Shown one piece after another: positions 9,059 through 16,027 of a stretch of 32,746 nt of DNA. How positions within the stretch are numbered: position 1 is the stretch's first letter; every line of letters starts with the position of its first letter. A program made the translations under genes and the position numbers. Below the pieces are notes generated by a model, which made no database searches, had not been told where the DNA came from, and was given only the letters and a program-made list of their open reading frames with translations. This DNA comes from Candidatus Magnetaquicoccus inordinatus (GTDB lineage Bacteria; Pseudomonadota; Magnetococcia; Magnetococcales; Magnetaquicoccaceae): assembly GCF_004217665.1 (NCBI RefSeq), contig NZ_RXIU01000013.1, forward strand, positions 1 through 32,746, given 5' to 3'.

Positions 9059-9098
9059 GGAGTGGTTTTGCACTGCGTGGCGCAAGGGGATGTGTGGC

Positions 9099-9944
9099 AT
9101 GGAGTTGTTGACGAGTCGGCAGGCGTTGCAGGAGTGGCGGCGTGGGGTGGGTGAAGATCTGGCCTTTGTGCCGACCATGGGGGCACTGCATGCGGGCCAT
9201 CTTTCTTTGGTAGAGGCAGCGCAACAGTTGCCGGGGCGGACAATTGCCTCTATTTTTGTCAACCCGACGCAATTTGGTCCGCAGGAGGATTTTGCCCGTT
9301 ATCCGCGCACCTTGGAGCAGGATCGGGAGTTGTTGCAGGATGCGGGGTGTGATGCGCTTTTTGTGCCCTCGGTAGCCGATATTTATGCCGGTTCCGGGCA
9401 GACCAGGGTGCAGGTAGAGCCTTTGGGCAGCGATTTGTGTGGCCAGTTTCGTCCCACCCATTTTCAGGGGGTGGCGACAGTGGTGACTGTTTTATTGAAC
9501 CTGGTGCGCCCTGATCGACTCTATTTGGGGCAGAAGGATTATCAACAGCTCGTTGTGCTGCGCCGTCTGGTAGAAGATTTGGCCTTGCCGGTACAGGTGA
9601 TCGGGGTGCCGACAGTGCGGGAGAGTGATGGTTTGGCGCTCTCTTCGCGCAACCGTTATTTAAGTGAAGCCGAGCGCTTGCAAGCGTGTGCAGTGTCACA
9701 GGCGCTTCTGGCAGCCCAGCAGGCGCGACGCAGTGGTGAGCGGCAGGTGGCAGCGTTGCAGGCGGTAGCGCATGCGGTGTTGCAGCGTTATGGTGTTGAA
9801 AAAATTGATTATATAGCAGTACGGGATGCTGAAACTCTATTGGAGTTGCCGGAAGGAGTGGTGGGAGCAGAAGATCCGGTGATGTTGCTGGCGGTGCGGG
9901 TAGGTGTGACGCGCTTGATTGACAATTTGCTTTTAGCTTTATGA
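9099..9944 (+). CDS. panC: Pantothenate synthetase
   Basis: PanC joins pantoate and beta-alanine using ATP. The 281-residue protein shows [13 protein letters not shown] (HxGH nucleotide-binding motif), [22 protein letters not shown] and LSSRNRYLS (KMSKS-like). The ATG at 9099 is preferred because AAGGGGA lies 8 bases before it and the protein then begins [10 protein letters not shown] as in relatives; the frame is open upstream to 8991 and overlaps panB. The stop overlaps an ATG at 9941, but panD more likely starts at 9965. Confidence 0.96.
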   Translation: MELLTSRQALQEWRRGVGEDLAFVPTMGALHAGHLSLVEAAQQLPGRTIASIFVNPTQFGPQEDFARYPRTLEQDRELLQDAGCDALFVPSVADIYAGSGQTRVQVEPLGSDLCGQFRPTHFQGVATVVTVLLNLVRPDRLYLGQKDYQQLVVLRRLVEDLALPVQVIGVPTVRESDGLALSSRNRYLSEAERLQACAVSQALLAAQQARRSGERQVAALQAVAHAVLQRYGVEKIDYIAVRDAETLLELPEGVVGAEDPVMLLAVRVGVTRLIDNLLLAL

Positions 9945-9964
9945 GTTGGGGAAGGGAAAGAGGC

Positions 9965-10351
9965 ATGGAGCTGACTTTATTAAAGTGTAAGATTCATCGG
10001 GCGATGGTGACGGAGACGCATGTGGATTATGAGGGATCCTGTGCGATTGACGAGGATTTAATGGAGGCGGCCCATCTGCGGGAGTTTGAGCAGATTCATA
10101 TTTGGAACGTCACCAATGGTGAGCGTTTGATCACCTATGCGATACGTGGCAAGCGTGGCAGCGGGATGATTTCGGTGAATGGCTCGGCAGCGCACAAAGC
10201 GGCCTCTGGAGATATAGTGATTATAGCGGCTTTTGCCGGGATCAGTGAGGCGGAGGCAGAGAGCTTTCAACCCCATTTGGTCTATGTCGATGGCGCAAAG
10301 GGCAATCGTATCAAGAGTGTAGGACGGGAGATTGCCGAACCTTCGCATTGA
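9965..10351 (+). CDS. panD: Aspartate 1-decarboxylase proenzyme
   Basis: PanD makes beta-alanine from aspartate and self-cleaves at Gly24-Ser25 to form its pyruvoyl group; here the site is [10 protein letters not shown], with Lys9, and the later [14 protein letters not shown] and NGSAAH blocks. The 128-residue length is typical. The start at 9965 follows GGGAAAGAGG. An ATG at 9941 overlapping the panC stop would only add eight residues. With panB and panC it completes pantothenate synthesis in one operon. Confidence 0.96.
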   Translation: MELTLLKCKIHRAMVTETHVDYEGSCAIDEDLMEAAHLREFEQIHIWNVTNGERLITYAIRGKRGSGMISVNGSAAHKAASGDIVIIAAFAGISEAEAESFQPHLVYVDGAKGNRIKSVGREIAEPSH

Positions 10352-10418
10352 GTGGGTGAATGGGCTGGTGTTGGTGAGGCCGGTTCAAATTGTTTGCTGC
10401 ACTCTTTGCAATATAAGC

Positions 10419-10455
10419 CCTTTATGGCAGTGGGACACACTCACTGCCATAAAGG
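10419..10455. terminator. Hairpin shared by convergent genes
   Basis: A perfect 14-bp inverted repeat (CCTTTATGGCAGTG at 10419-10432 with its complement at 10442-10455) encloses a 9-base loop. It sits between panD (ending 10351) and the convergent secreted protein gene (ending 10505), so it could halt transcription from both sides. Neither side has a clear run of T residues, so it may act as a barrier or RNA-stability element rather than a standard intrinsic terminator. Confidence 0.65.
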
Positions 10456-10504
10456 TGACTAACAGCTCAAAAGTTGTGCACAGAATTTTCCGCTGTATTG
10501 TGTG

Positions 10505-11485
10505 TCACTTGCAATCCTTTTTCTTCTCTGTTTTTGTCTCTTCAATGGGATAATTATGCTGCCCCAGTGCAGCACCCATCTCCTTTTGCGCCTTTTCTGA
10601 GGCTACATATTGCATGGCCTCCGGCAAAGCGCAACACAATTTCTCGTTATGGTATGTTGTTAAGCATTGATTATTGTTTGGCAATGCGCATCCATTGTTC
10701 ATGAGTTGCTGGATTTTGCCGTCATTTCGGATAAAATCAGCCCATTTGAACTCCAAAAAATAGGGATCGGTGGCACAACTTTTTTGAAATTTTTCCTTCC
10801 CGATTTTTGTTTCGCACTCTTTTTTACCACATTTCAAGAATCCACAATTATCTTCTACCATGGCAGCAAGGGATCGCATCGGGTCATCTTGTAATCCTTT
10901 GATCTGTTTTGGTAGCTCAGAAGGTTGAATATCTATCCCCTGATTGTTTTTCAGCCATACTTTATTTGTTGCTTTCATGGATGACCAGAATCTGCAATCA
11001 TCCTTATTATCAAGCATGTTATAATAATCTTCTATAAAATATACAGGTATGTCATTGCTGATGTTATTACTATCTTGTTTAATATGGTATATGGCGGTAA
11101 CCAAATGGTGGTGATCGGTAATGTATACCTTGTTATCTGGTCCACGTACCACTGGAACAAAATTTTTAACTTTTTTCCATATATCCTTTTTTTGTTCTAT
11201 ATCAGATAGAAGCTCCAGCTTTTTGTTTTGTACCTCATTCATGCCGACGGAATATTGTGTCGGATGCAGATCATCCAAGGAAATTTTACAGGTATCATCA
11301 AGAGTCATAGGTTTGTCGTCAATGGCTAATCTAGCGATTTTAATGCCTGTTTTCTCTTCTGGGCGACATTTGTTCATATCATCAAGAACAGACTTATCTG
11401 CCAGACCATTCGCTGGCATATTGGCCACTAATGCCAGTGCCATATAGGCGGAAAATTTTGCTGTTGTCTTTACTATGTTGTTCAT
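10505..11485 (-). CDS. Secreted ParBc_2-type putative ParB-like nuclease, Cys-rich
   Basis: A 326-residue protein with a signal peptide (about 1-29, ending GLA). It matches the PF08857 (ParBc_2) pattern: HPTQYSVG (74-81), a GPDNKVYITDHHHLVTA block (His125-127), FWSSM, LPKQIKGLQDDPMRSLA and FLEFKWADFIR. The region between the last two blocks and the C-terminal part are unusually cysteine-rich, which suits disulfide bonding outside the cytoplasm. The gene is clearly AT-richer than its neighbours, suggesting transfer. AGAGGGG precedes the ATG. Substrate and role are unknown; the nuclease label comes from the family name only. Confidence 0.7.
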   Translation of the reverse strand: MNNIVKTTAKFSAYMALALVANMPANGLADKSVLDDMNKCRPEEKTGIKIARLAIDDKPMTLDDTCKISLDDLHPTQYSVGMNEVQNKKLELLSDIEQKKDIWKKVKNFVPVVRGPDNKVYITDHHHLVTAIYHIKQDSNNISNDIPVYFIEDYYNMLDNKDDCRFWSSMKATNKVWLKNNQGIDIQPSELPKQIKGLQDDPMRSLAAMVEDNCGFLKCGKKECETKIGKEKFQKSCATDPYFLEFKWADFIRNDGKIQQLMNNGCALPNNNQCLTTYHNEKLCCALPEAMQYVASEKAQKEMGAALGQHNYPIEETKTEKKKDCK

Positions 11486-11546
11486 AGGATCCCCTCTGTG
11501 TTGGCGAATGAATTGTGAATACTTAAATTATTTATTGTGCCGCAAC

Positions 11547-11564
11547 TTTCCCAATAATGGGAAA
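11547..11564. promoter_or_regulatory. Inverted repeat upstream of the ParBc_2-type gene
   Basis: TTTCCCA and TGGGAAA form perfect 7-bp arms around ATAA in an AT-rich stretch about 60 bases upstream of the ATG at 11485. The position is suitable for an operator overlapping the promoter of that gene. No U-tract follows on the minus strand, so it is a poor terminator for mucR. Confidence 0.4.
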
Positions 11565-11649
11565 AATAAAAGGATATATACATCTCTATATAAGACGAAC
11601 GGCAGATCCTGTTGTATAAGGCGTGCGTCGATATTGTTTGAGCCGTACC

Positions 11650-12129
11650 TTATTCTGTATCTGCTTTTCTGCGTCCAGCCTGCAGCTTTTCTCCCGCACC
11701 ACTGGCCAAGGCCAGTTGGCGTCGAGTGGCTGAATAGTTTGGGGCGACCAACGGAAAATCTTTCGGCAATCCAAACACCGCCAAATAGGTCGGAATATCG
11801 ATGCGATGGGTTTTGGTCAAATGGCCGCGTATCGCCTTGCCCTGTTTGCCACAGATCAAACAGGTCACACTCTCCGCTGTTACCGCCTGTTCCAGAGGAA
11901 CCACCGGTTGCCAGCGACCTGGCGGCAACGCCAGCTCCGCAACCTCTGACTCCTCCGGTCCCTGCTCCAGCTCCTCCTCTTCCTGCTCTGAGGCTGCAAC
12001 CCTGGCCAAGGCGCGGTAGACCACACCTATCATCCGCTCCACATCTTCAGGAGTGGCCGTCGGCTGTGCTGCATAAGCAGCAACAATCCGCGCTGTGCTT
12101 TTGAGCAGAATATATTTCATAACATCCAT
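11650..12129 (-). CDS. MucR/Ros family zinc-finger transcriptional regulator
   Basis: The C-terminal part has the Ros/MucR zinc finger, C-x2-C-x9-H-x4-H in CLICGKQGKAIRGHLTKTH, followed by the family's YLAVFGLPKDFPLVAPNYSATRR block. The N-terminal helix (STARIVAAYAAQP) is also typical. An acidic linker (EEEELEQGPEESE) separates the two, longer than in classic MucR. These proteins are DNA-binding regulators of surface polysaccharide, motility and virulence genes. ATGs at 12129 and 12120 are both possible; neither has a strong ribosome site. It lies 33 bases downstream of the pilin gene on the same strand. Confidence 0.88.
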   Translation of the reverse strand: MDVMKYILLKSTARIVAAYAAQPTATPEDVERMIGVVYRALARVAASEQEEEELEQGPEESEVAELALPPGRWQPVVPLEQAVTAESVTCLICGKQGKAIRGHLTKTHRIDIPTYLAVFGLPKDFPLVAPNYSATRRQLALASGAGEKLQAGRRKADTE

Positions 12130-12162
12130 TGTCGACAAACAAAATGAATTATCGTAACTTTT

Positions 12163-12588
12163 CTATTTGCAGTTGCTTGGTACATAGCGTGGTTCCAAGG
12201 TGCTGGTGCAGCCCCAGAGGATGCTGCCGCCATTTTCACTACCAGTCAAGGTAACCGTTTTACCAGCCAGGGTCGGATCAACACTATTGAAAGCAATCGC
12301 AATGCTGTTATTGCTGACCGTGACCGAGGCGACATGATTGCCGGTAATCATGTTGGCGGCGGCCAATCCTGCTGCCGCATTATCGGTCGGCCAGTTGGAG
12401 TTGCTCAACCGATACTCAGTGACTGCCTGTTTGCTTCCGGAAGAGAGATCCAAGGCATCTTTCACTTTGTTGCGCACGGTATAATTTTTGTAGCTCGGGA
12501 TGGCTACAGCCGCCAAAATTACCATAACGGCAATAATAATCATCAGTTCAATCAAGGTGAATCCACTGTGCAGCCTTTTTTTAGGCAT
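12163..12588 (-). CDS. Type IVa pilin-like protein
   Basis: A 141-residue prepilin with the leader MPKKRLHSG cut before FTLIELM (methylated Phe, Glu5), then a long hydrophobic helix (IIIAVMVILAAVAIPSY) and a globular domain. Two cysteines near the C-terminus (WGC...SNCK) fit the disulfide-bounded D-region of major pilins. AGGAGA lies about 8 bases before the ATG. A sigma-54-type promoter lies upstream. No assembly genes (pilB, pilC, pilD) are nearby, so it is a standalone pilin locus. It could be a minor pilin, but size and composition favour a major-type subunit. Confidence 0.9.
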   Translation of the reverse strand: MPKKRLHSGFTLIELMIIIAVMVILAAVAIPSYKNYTVRNKVKDALDLSSGSKQAVTEYRLSNSNWPTDNAAAGLAAANMITGNHVASVTVSNNSIAIAFNSVDPTLAGKTVTLTGSENGGSILWGCTSTLEPRYVPSNCK

Positions 12589-12728
12589 CTTTGTTCTCCT
12601 GATAGAATGGGTTGGAGTTTCTGTTTGGCCATTCCCGATTTAAGAGTTTTGGTTATGGTGTTCCATTATCGGGCAGTATGAGTTTGGCAAATGACTGCTC
12701 CTGCCAATGCCTTGTTGTTTTTTTGTTA

Positions 12729-12744
12729 CGCATTGGGCATGCCA
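12729..12744 (-). promoter_or_regulatory. Candidate sigma-54 promoter of the pilin gene
   Basis: On the minus strand TGGCATGCCCAATGC keeps the GG and GC of the -24/-12 elements at the exact GG-N10-GC spacing. It matches 8 of the 10 conserved positions of TGGCAC-N5-TTGC and is preceded by AT-rich sequence. It lies about 140 bases before the pilin ATG. Pilin genes are sigma-54-dependent in several proteobacteria. Confidence 0.55.
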
Positions 12745-12807
12745 ACAATATTTTCAATATAAATTAATCATTTATAGTGTTTTTCGGCGCTCTGTTCTCT
12801 TTTTGTT

Positions 12808-12840
12808 CTTTGCTGTGAGTAAAATTAATTGTCAGCAAAG
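12808..12840. repeat. Inverted repeat in the pilin/tusA intergenic region
   Basis: CTTTGCTG (12808-12815) and CAGCAAAG (12833-12840) form perfect 8-bp arms around a 17-base AT-rich loop, just beyond the tusA-like stop (12858). An A7-T5 run lies between it and the stop. It could weakly end transcription of the sulfur cluster or bind a regulator of the pilin gene; neither is established. Confidence 0.35.
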
Positions 12841-12857
12841 CAAAAAAATTTTTACAC

Positions 12858-13079
12858 TCAGCGCACGACCACCAATGTATAATGGGGGCCCTCTTCCATG
12901 ACACTCTCCACCCGCCATCCCTCTTCTTGCACGGAACGGGGAATGTTAGCCAACGGTTCGCCCCCATTCAGACGAATGGTCAAGCGACTCCCTGGTGAGA
13001 GGGTTTCCAAACGCAGTTTGACCAGTACGAAGGTCATGGGACATACTTCATGGGTGATGTCAAGAAAGGATTCTGTCAC
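12858..13079 (-). CDS. TusA/SirA-family sulfur carrier-like protein
   Basis: A 73-residue protein of the TusA (SirA-like) fold: DITHEVCPMTFVLVKLRLE carries the conserved N-terminal cysteine (Cys13) and first proline, followed by SRLTIRLNGGEPLANIPRS and GW. The canonical CPxP is CPMT here. TusA-like proteins relay persulfide sulfur. It starts at a GTG that overlaps the upstream E1-like stop by one base (TAGTG), so it is coupled to that gene. As last gene of the rrf2-E1-cysK-E1 cluster it probably handles sulfur for that pathway, which is inference. Confidence 0.85.
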   Translation of the reverse strand: MTESFLDITHEVCPMTFVLVKLRLETLSPGSRLTIRLNGGEPLANIPRSVQEEGWRVESVMEEGPHYTLVVVR

Positions 13080-13828
13080 TACCGATCACTCGCACACACG
13101 GGACAAGAAGAAATTTTCTGTACTGCCAGACTCTGGTAACTGCTCTGTTCAGGAAGCAGAAGCAAACAGTTGTGCCACAAGGCAGAGGAGTGGCCAAGCA
13201 GGCTGCGCAGTGTCTCCATGGCCAACAGGGAGCCTATGGCCCCTCGCGCCACATGCAGCAATAGTGGATCTGCAGCAGCTCTTCCTTGTAGATGCTGTTG
13301 TGCGCTTTGCGCCACACAGTGCAAGCAGGCCGCTCCACTTGCGCTGTCTGCTGCGGCGCCTGCTGCCAGCAGCGCCTCTGGTTGTTGCCAACCTGCCAGA
13401 AGAGGACGTTTGACAGTAAATGCCGCTTGATTGAGAAGCTCTCGCAAGCTGGTCTTGCCCTCGGCAAGAACGGTCATCTGCACCGCAAGCAGCAGCGCTG
13501 TCGCCTCCTCAAGAGAGGCAGGTGGTGCCAAAGCCACCGTTGTGACCTGCGGATTCAGATCACGCACCATGGCACAGAGCCAATCACTGCCTGAGCTGGC
13601 CAATACCAGCAAACGGCCCACGCCAGCTCCAGCCAGGTATAAGGCCAACGGTATCGCCATCGGACCACAGCCAAAAAGGGCTACCGTTGCTTGATTCAGT
13701 GTGCGTTGTCCCCGTCCACCCACCCCCGGCAAAATAATCTGACGGGAATAACGCTCCATCCACTCTCGCTCATCCGCCTCAGTGCTCTCCTTAGTCTCGG
13801 CCAACAGCTCTGTAGGGCAGTGGCTCAT
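13079..13828 (-). CDS. E1-like (ThiF/HesA fold) protein with a lost ATP site
   Basis: A 249-residue protein. It has the N-terminal RYSRQIILPGVGGRGQ arm of MoeB/ThiF proteins (Arg26, Arg29), then a Rossmann start reading FGCGPMAIP instead of GxGGLG. The whole VDxDxVxxSNLxRQ segment is missing: after LLVLASSG the sequence goes straight to DWLCAMVRDLNP. No catalytic cysteine segment is evident. Both zinc pairs (Cys168/Cys171 and Cys242/Cys245) and the ARGAIGSLLAMETLRSLLG segment remain. It is therefore unlikely to adenylate alone and may be a partner subunit of the intact E1-like protein two genes upstream. It overlaps cysK as ATGA. Confidence 0.8.
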   Translation of the reverse strand: MSHCPTELLAETKESTEADEREWMERYSRQIILPGVGGRGQRTLNQATVALFGCGPMAIPLALYLAGAGVGRLLVLASSGSDWLCAMVRDLNPQVTTVALAPPASLEEATALLLAVQMTVLAEGKTSLRELLNQAAFTVKRPLLAGWQQPEALLAAGAAADSASGAACLHCVAQSAQQHLQGRAAADPLLLHVARGAIGSLLAMETLRSLLGHSSALWHNCLLLLPEQSSYQSLAVQKISSCPVCASDR

Positions 13829-14766
13829 GCCTCATCCCGAAAGAGTTCAGTCGACAGATAGCGTTCGGCAAAATCTGGCAATAAAGCCACAATACGGGTG
13901 CTGGCGAGGGCTCTTTCCGGATGATCACGCAGCCATTGCAGCGCCGCCGCCAAGACCGCTCCCGAAGAGATGCCACAACAAATTCCTTCCAAACGGGCGC
14001 AATCGCGCATCATCTTCTGCGCCTCGCCATCCTCCACCCGGATCACACTGCTGATGAGGGAGGTGTCCAAAACCTGTGGAACAAAGCCGGCACCAATGCC
14101 CTGGATGTTGTGATGCCCAGGGGTTCCACCAGACAAAACAGGTGAGTTGTCTGGTTCCACCGCTATGATTTGGATTTGTGGCAAATGCGCGCGCAACGCT
14201 TTGCCAATGCCACTCAATGAACCACCTGTGCCGACACCCGCCACCAGCACATCCAATTTTCCATCGGTATCTTGCAAGATCTCTTGGGCTGTGCTGTCGG
14301 CATGGATCTGCGGATTGATGGGATTGATAAACTGATTGGGCATAAAACTGTTTTTCTCTTTGCGCATGATTTTTTTGGCCTGGTCGATGGCACCCCGCAT
14401 CCCTTCGGCAGCAGGGGTTAAAACCAGTTCTGCACCCATCAAACGCAACAGATTGCGTCGTTCCAGAGACATGGAGTCGGGCATGGTCAAAATCAAACGC
14501 AAGCCCTGTGCAGCACAAACACAGGCTAAAGCAATGCCAGTATTGCCGGAGGTGGGTTCGATGATGACGGTATCTTTGCGAATCTGACCCGCTTTGCGCC
14601 CAGCTTCGATCATTGCCAGACCAATACGATCTTTCATCGAGGTGGTGGGATTGAAAAACTCCAATTTGGCCAACAGTTCGCAGGGCAGATCTCCGCTCAG
14701 GCGATTGATGCGGACCAGCGGGGTGCGACCAATGGTGGCGGTAATATCGGGATAGATGGCGGCCAT
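13825..14766 (-). CDS. Cysteine synthase family protein
   Basis: A 313-residue fold-type II PLP enzyme that would form cysteine from an activated serine and a sulfur donor. It shows the PLP lysine in FFNPTTSMKDRIG, the PTSGNTGIAL substrate loop, GVGTGGSLSGIGK for phosphate binding, and GISSGAVLAA. Canonical CysK has SVKDR where this has SMKDR, and CysM-type enzymes are equally compatible. It sits between two E1-like genes, so its sulfur donor could be a carrier-protein thiocarboxylate as in mycobacterial CysM/CysO, rather than free sulfide. Whether O-acetylserine or O-phosphoserine is used cannot be read off. Confidence 0.9.
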   Translation of the reverse strand: MAAIYPDITATIGRTPLVRINRLSGDLPCELLAKLEFFNPTTSMKDRIGLAMIEAGRKAGQIRKDTVIIEPTSGNTGIALACVCAAQGLRLILTMPDSMSLERRNLLRLMGAELVLTPAAEGMRGAIDQAKKIMRKEKNSFMPNQFINPINPQIHADSTAQEILQDTDGKLDVLVAGVGTGGSLSGIGKALRAHLPQIQIIAVEPDNSPVLSGGTPGHHNIQGIGAGFVPQVLDTSLISSVIRVEDGEAQKMMRDCARLEGICCGISSGAVLAAALQWLRDHPERALASTRIVALLPDFAERYLSTELFRDEA

Positions 14767-14782
14767 GGCATGCTTTGTCTGT

Positions 14783-15487
14783 TCAGGTAAGAGATCCGGA
14801 GGCCAGTTGGCAGACCGGACAAGTTGGATGGACCTTCCATGTTACGATGCGACGCCGCGATGATTCAAGGTCTATCGTCAACAATCGACCCTGTAATGGT
14901 TCACCGACGCCTCGCAGCCATTTGCTGGCCTCCAAAGCCATCAGCCAGCCCACCTCTCCCACCAAGGCTCCCCATACCCCTTCACTGCGGCAACTGCCCT
15001 CTTGCGGGGGAGGGGTGTCGAACAGACAGCGTAAGCAGGGTTGGCCGCCCGGAGGTATAAAACAGAGCTGTCCGCGCAAGCCAATGGCTGCTCCATGCAC
15101 CAAAGGAATGGCATCGAGCACAGCCGCATCGTTGGCAGCAAAACGGCTGCAAAAATTGTCGGTGCCATCAATGAGCAGATCATAACCACTGGCTCTGGCA
15201 GCAATACTCTCCCGGGTTTGCAGACGCTCTGCATGGATCTCTATCTGCAGGGCGGGATACAATTGCTGCAGGCGCTCTGCCGCCTGAGCCACCTTGGCTT
15301 TGCCAAGATCGCGGACACGATACAAAATCTGCCGGTGCAGGTTGGAGAGCGCCACTGTGTCATCATCCACAATGCCGAGACGCGCAATACCGCTCCCAGC
15401 CAAGGCCCAGGCCACTGCCGAACCGAGCCCCCCTGCACCTAAAAGCAACACACTGCCCTTGGTCTCTGTTTCTGGAGAGTCGTGCAC
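14783..15487 (-). CDS. HesA/MoeB/ThiF-family adenylyltransferase (intact ATP site, no N-terminal arm)
   Basis: A 234-residue E1-like enzyme. Visible: LLLGAGGLGSA (nucleotide loop, 15-23), VDDDTVALSNLHRQIL (Asp41/Asp43, Asn49, Arg52, Gln53), Lys65, IDGTDNF, zinc pairs CLRC (151/154) and CPVC (223/226), and GSCRSEGVWGALVGEVG with the candidate catalytic Cys166. Such enzymes adenylate the C-terminal glycine of ThiS/MoaD-like carriers. It begins almost directly at the first Rossmann strand and lacks the RYxRQ arm normally preceding it. The start is a GTG 11 bases after the rrf2 stop; no ATG, GTG or TTG further upstream in frame would restore the arm. Confidence 0.9.
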   Translation of the reverse strand: MHDSPETETKGSVLLLGAGGLGSAVAWALAGSGIARLGIVDDDTVALSNLHRQILYRVRDLGKAKVAQAAERLQQLYPALQIEIHAERLQTRESIAARASGYDLLIDGTDNFCSRFAANDAAVLDAIPLVHGAAIGLRGQLCFIPPGGQPCLRCLFDTPPPQEGSCRSEGVWGALVGEVGWLMALEASKWLRGVGEPLQGRLLTIDLESSRRRIVTWKVHPTCPVCQLASGSLT

Positions 15488-15498
15488 CAGGGCAATGC

Positions 15499-15960
15499 TT
15501 AAATAGAATAGGTCATGCGACTGTAGGCTTCGCTGGGAATCCCCTTGCGGAAGGCGCGTGAGGTCAACTCTTCAATGGTGATGTTGTCCATCATGCGCAA
15601 AATCTCTTCCTGAAACTCCAACCAAAGCGGTTGTACCACCTGATGTCCAATAGGTCCAGAGGTGATCCGCTCCGTATCCAGCAGCTCATCATCCTGATTC
15701 ATCTCCATTACCACCCGCGCCACATCACCGACACATATTTTGGAGCGCTCACGACCCAGCAAATAGCCTCCACGCGGTCCACGTATACCCTTGAGGATTC
15801 CTGCGCGCACCAGGCGCTGCATGACCTGCTCCAGATAACGTTGGGGAACACCTTGTCGACTGGTAACATCCCGGATCTGAACCGGTTCACCACCAGAATT
15901 GTAGGCAATATCTACAACAGCCTCAATCGCATACAGCAGCTTTTTGGAAAATTTCAACAT
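15499..15960 (-). CDS. Rrf2-family transcriptional regulator (CymR-like context)
   Basis: A 153-residue winged-helix regulator: MLKFSKKLLYAIEAVVDIA, then VTSRQGVPQRYLEQVMQRLVRAGILKGIRGPRGGYLLGR (recognition helix and wing), then GDVARVV. It has a single cysteine and lacks the three-Cys [2Fe-2S] cluster site of IscR. Being first in a cysteine-synthase cluster suggests a CymR-like sulfur regulator, which in Bacillus works in complex with CysK. The ATG at 15960 fits the family start; an ATG at 16017 would add 19 residues unlike the family. Confidence 0.88.
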   Translation of the reverse strand: MLKFSKKLLYAIEAVVDIAYNSGGEPVQIRDVTSRQGVPQRYLEQVMQRLVRAGILKGIRGPRGGYLLGRERSKICVGDVARVVMEMNQDDELLDTERITSGPIGHQVVQPLWLEFQEEILRMMDNITIEELTSRAFRKGIPSEAYSRMTYSI

Positions 15961-15995
15961 GGATTCCGTGCCTTGTGCTAGGGGTAAAACAGCCA

Positions 15996-16012
15996 CAGGC
16001 CCTCCTGGCCTG
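15996..16012. promoter_or_regulatory. Short inverted repeat before rrf2
   Basis: CAGGCC and GGCCTG form 6-bp arms around five bases between the coaBC stop (16028) and the rrf2 ATG (15960). On the minus strand a TTTT follows four bases later, so it could be a weak terminator for coaBC or an autoregulatory operator of the Rrf2 protein. Confidence 0.35.
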
Positions 16013-16027
16013 ATCATAATAGCTTGT

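Noticed and set aside
12808-12840. Inverted repeat as an intrinsic terminator of the sulfur cluster
   Set aside because: The 17-base loop and the lack of a T-run directly after the stem on the minus strand make it weak; it is recorded only as a repeat.
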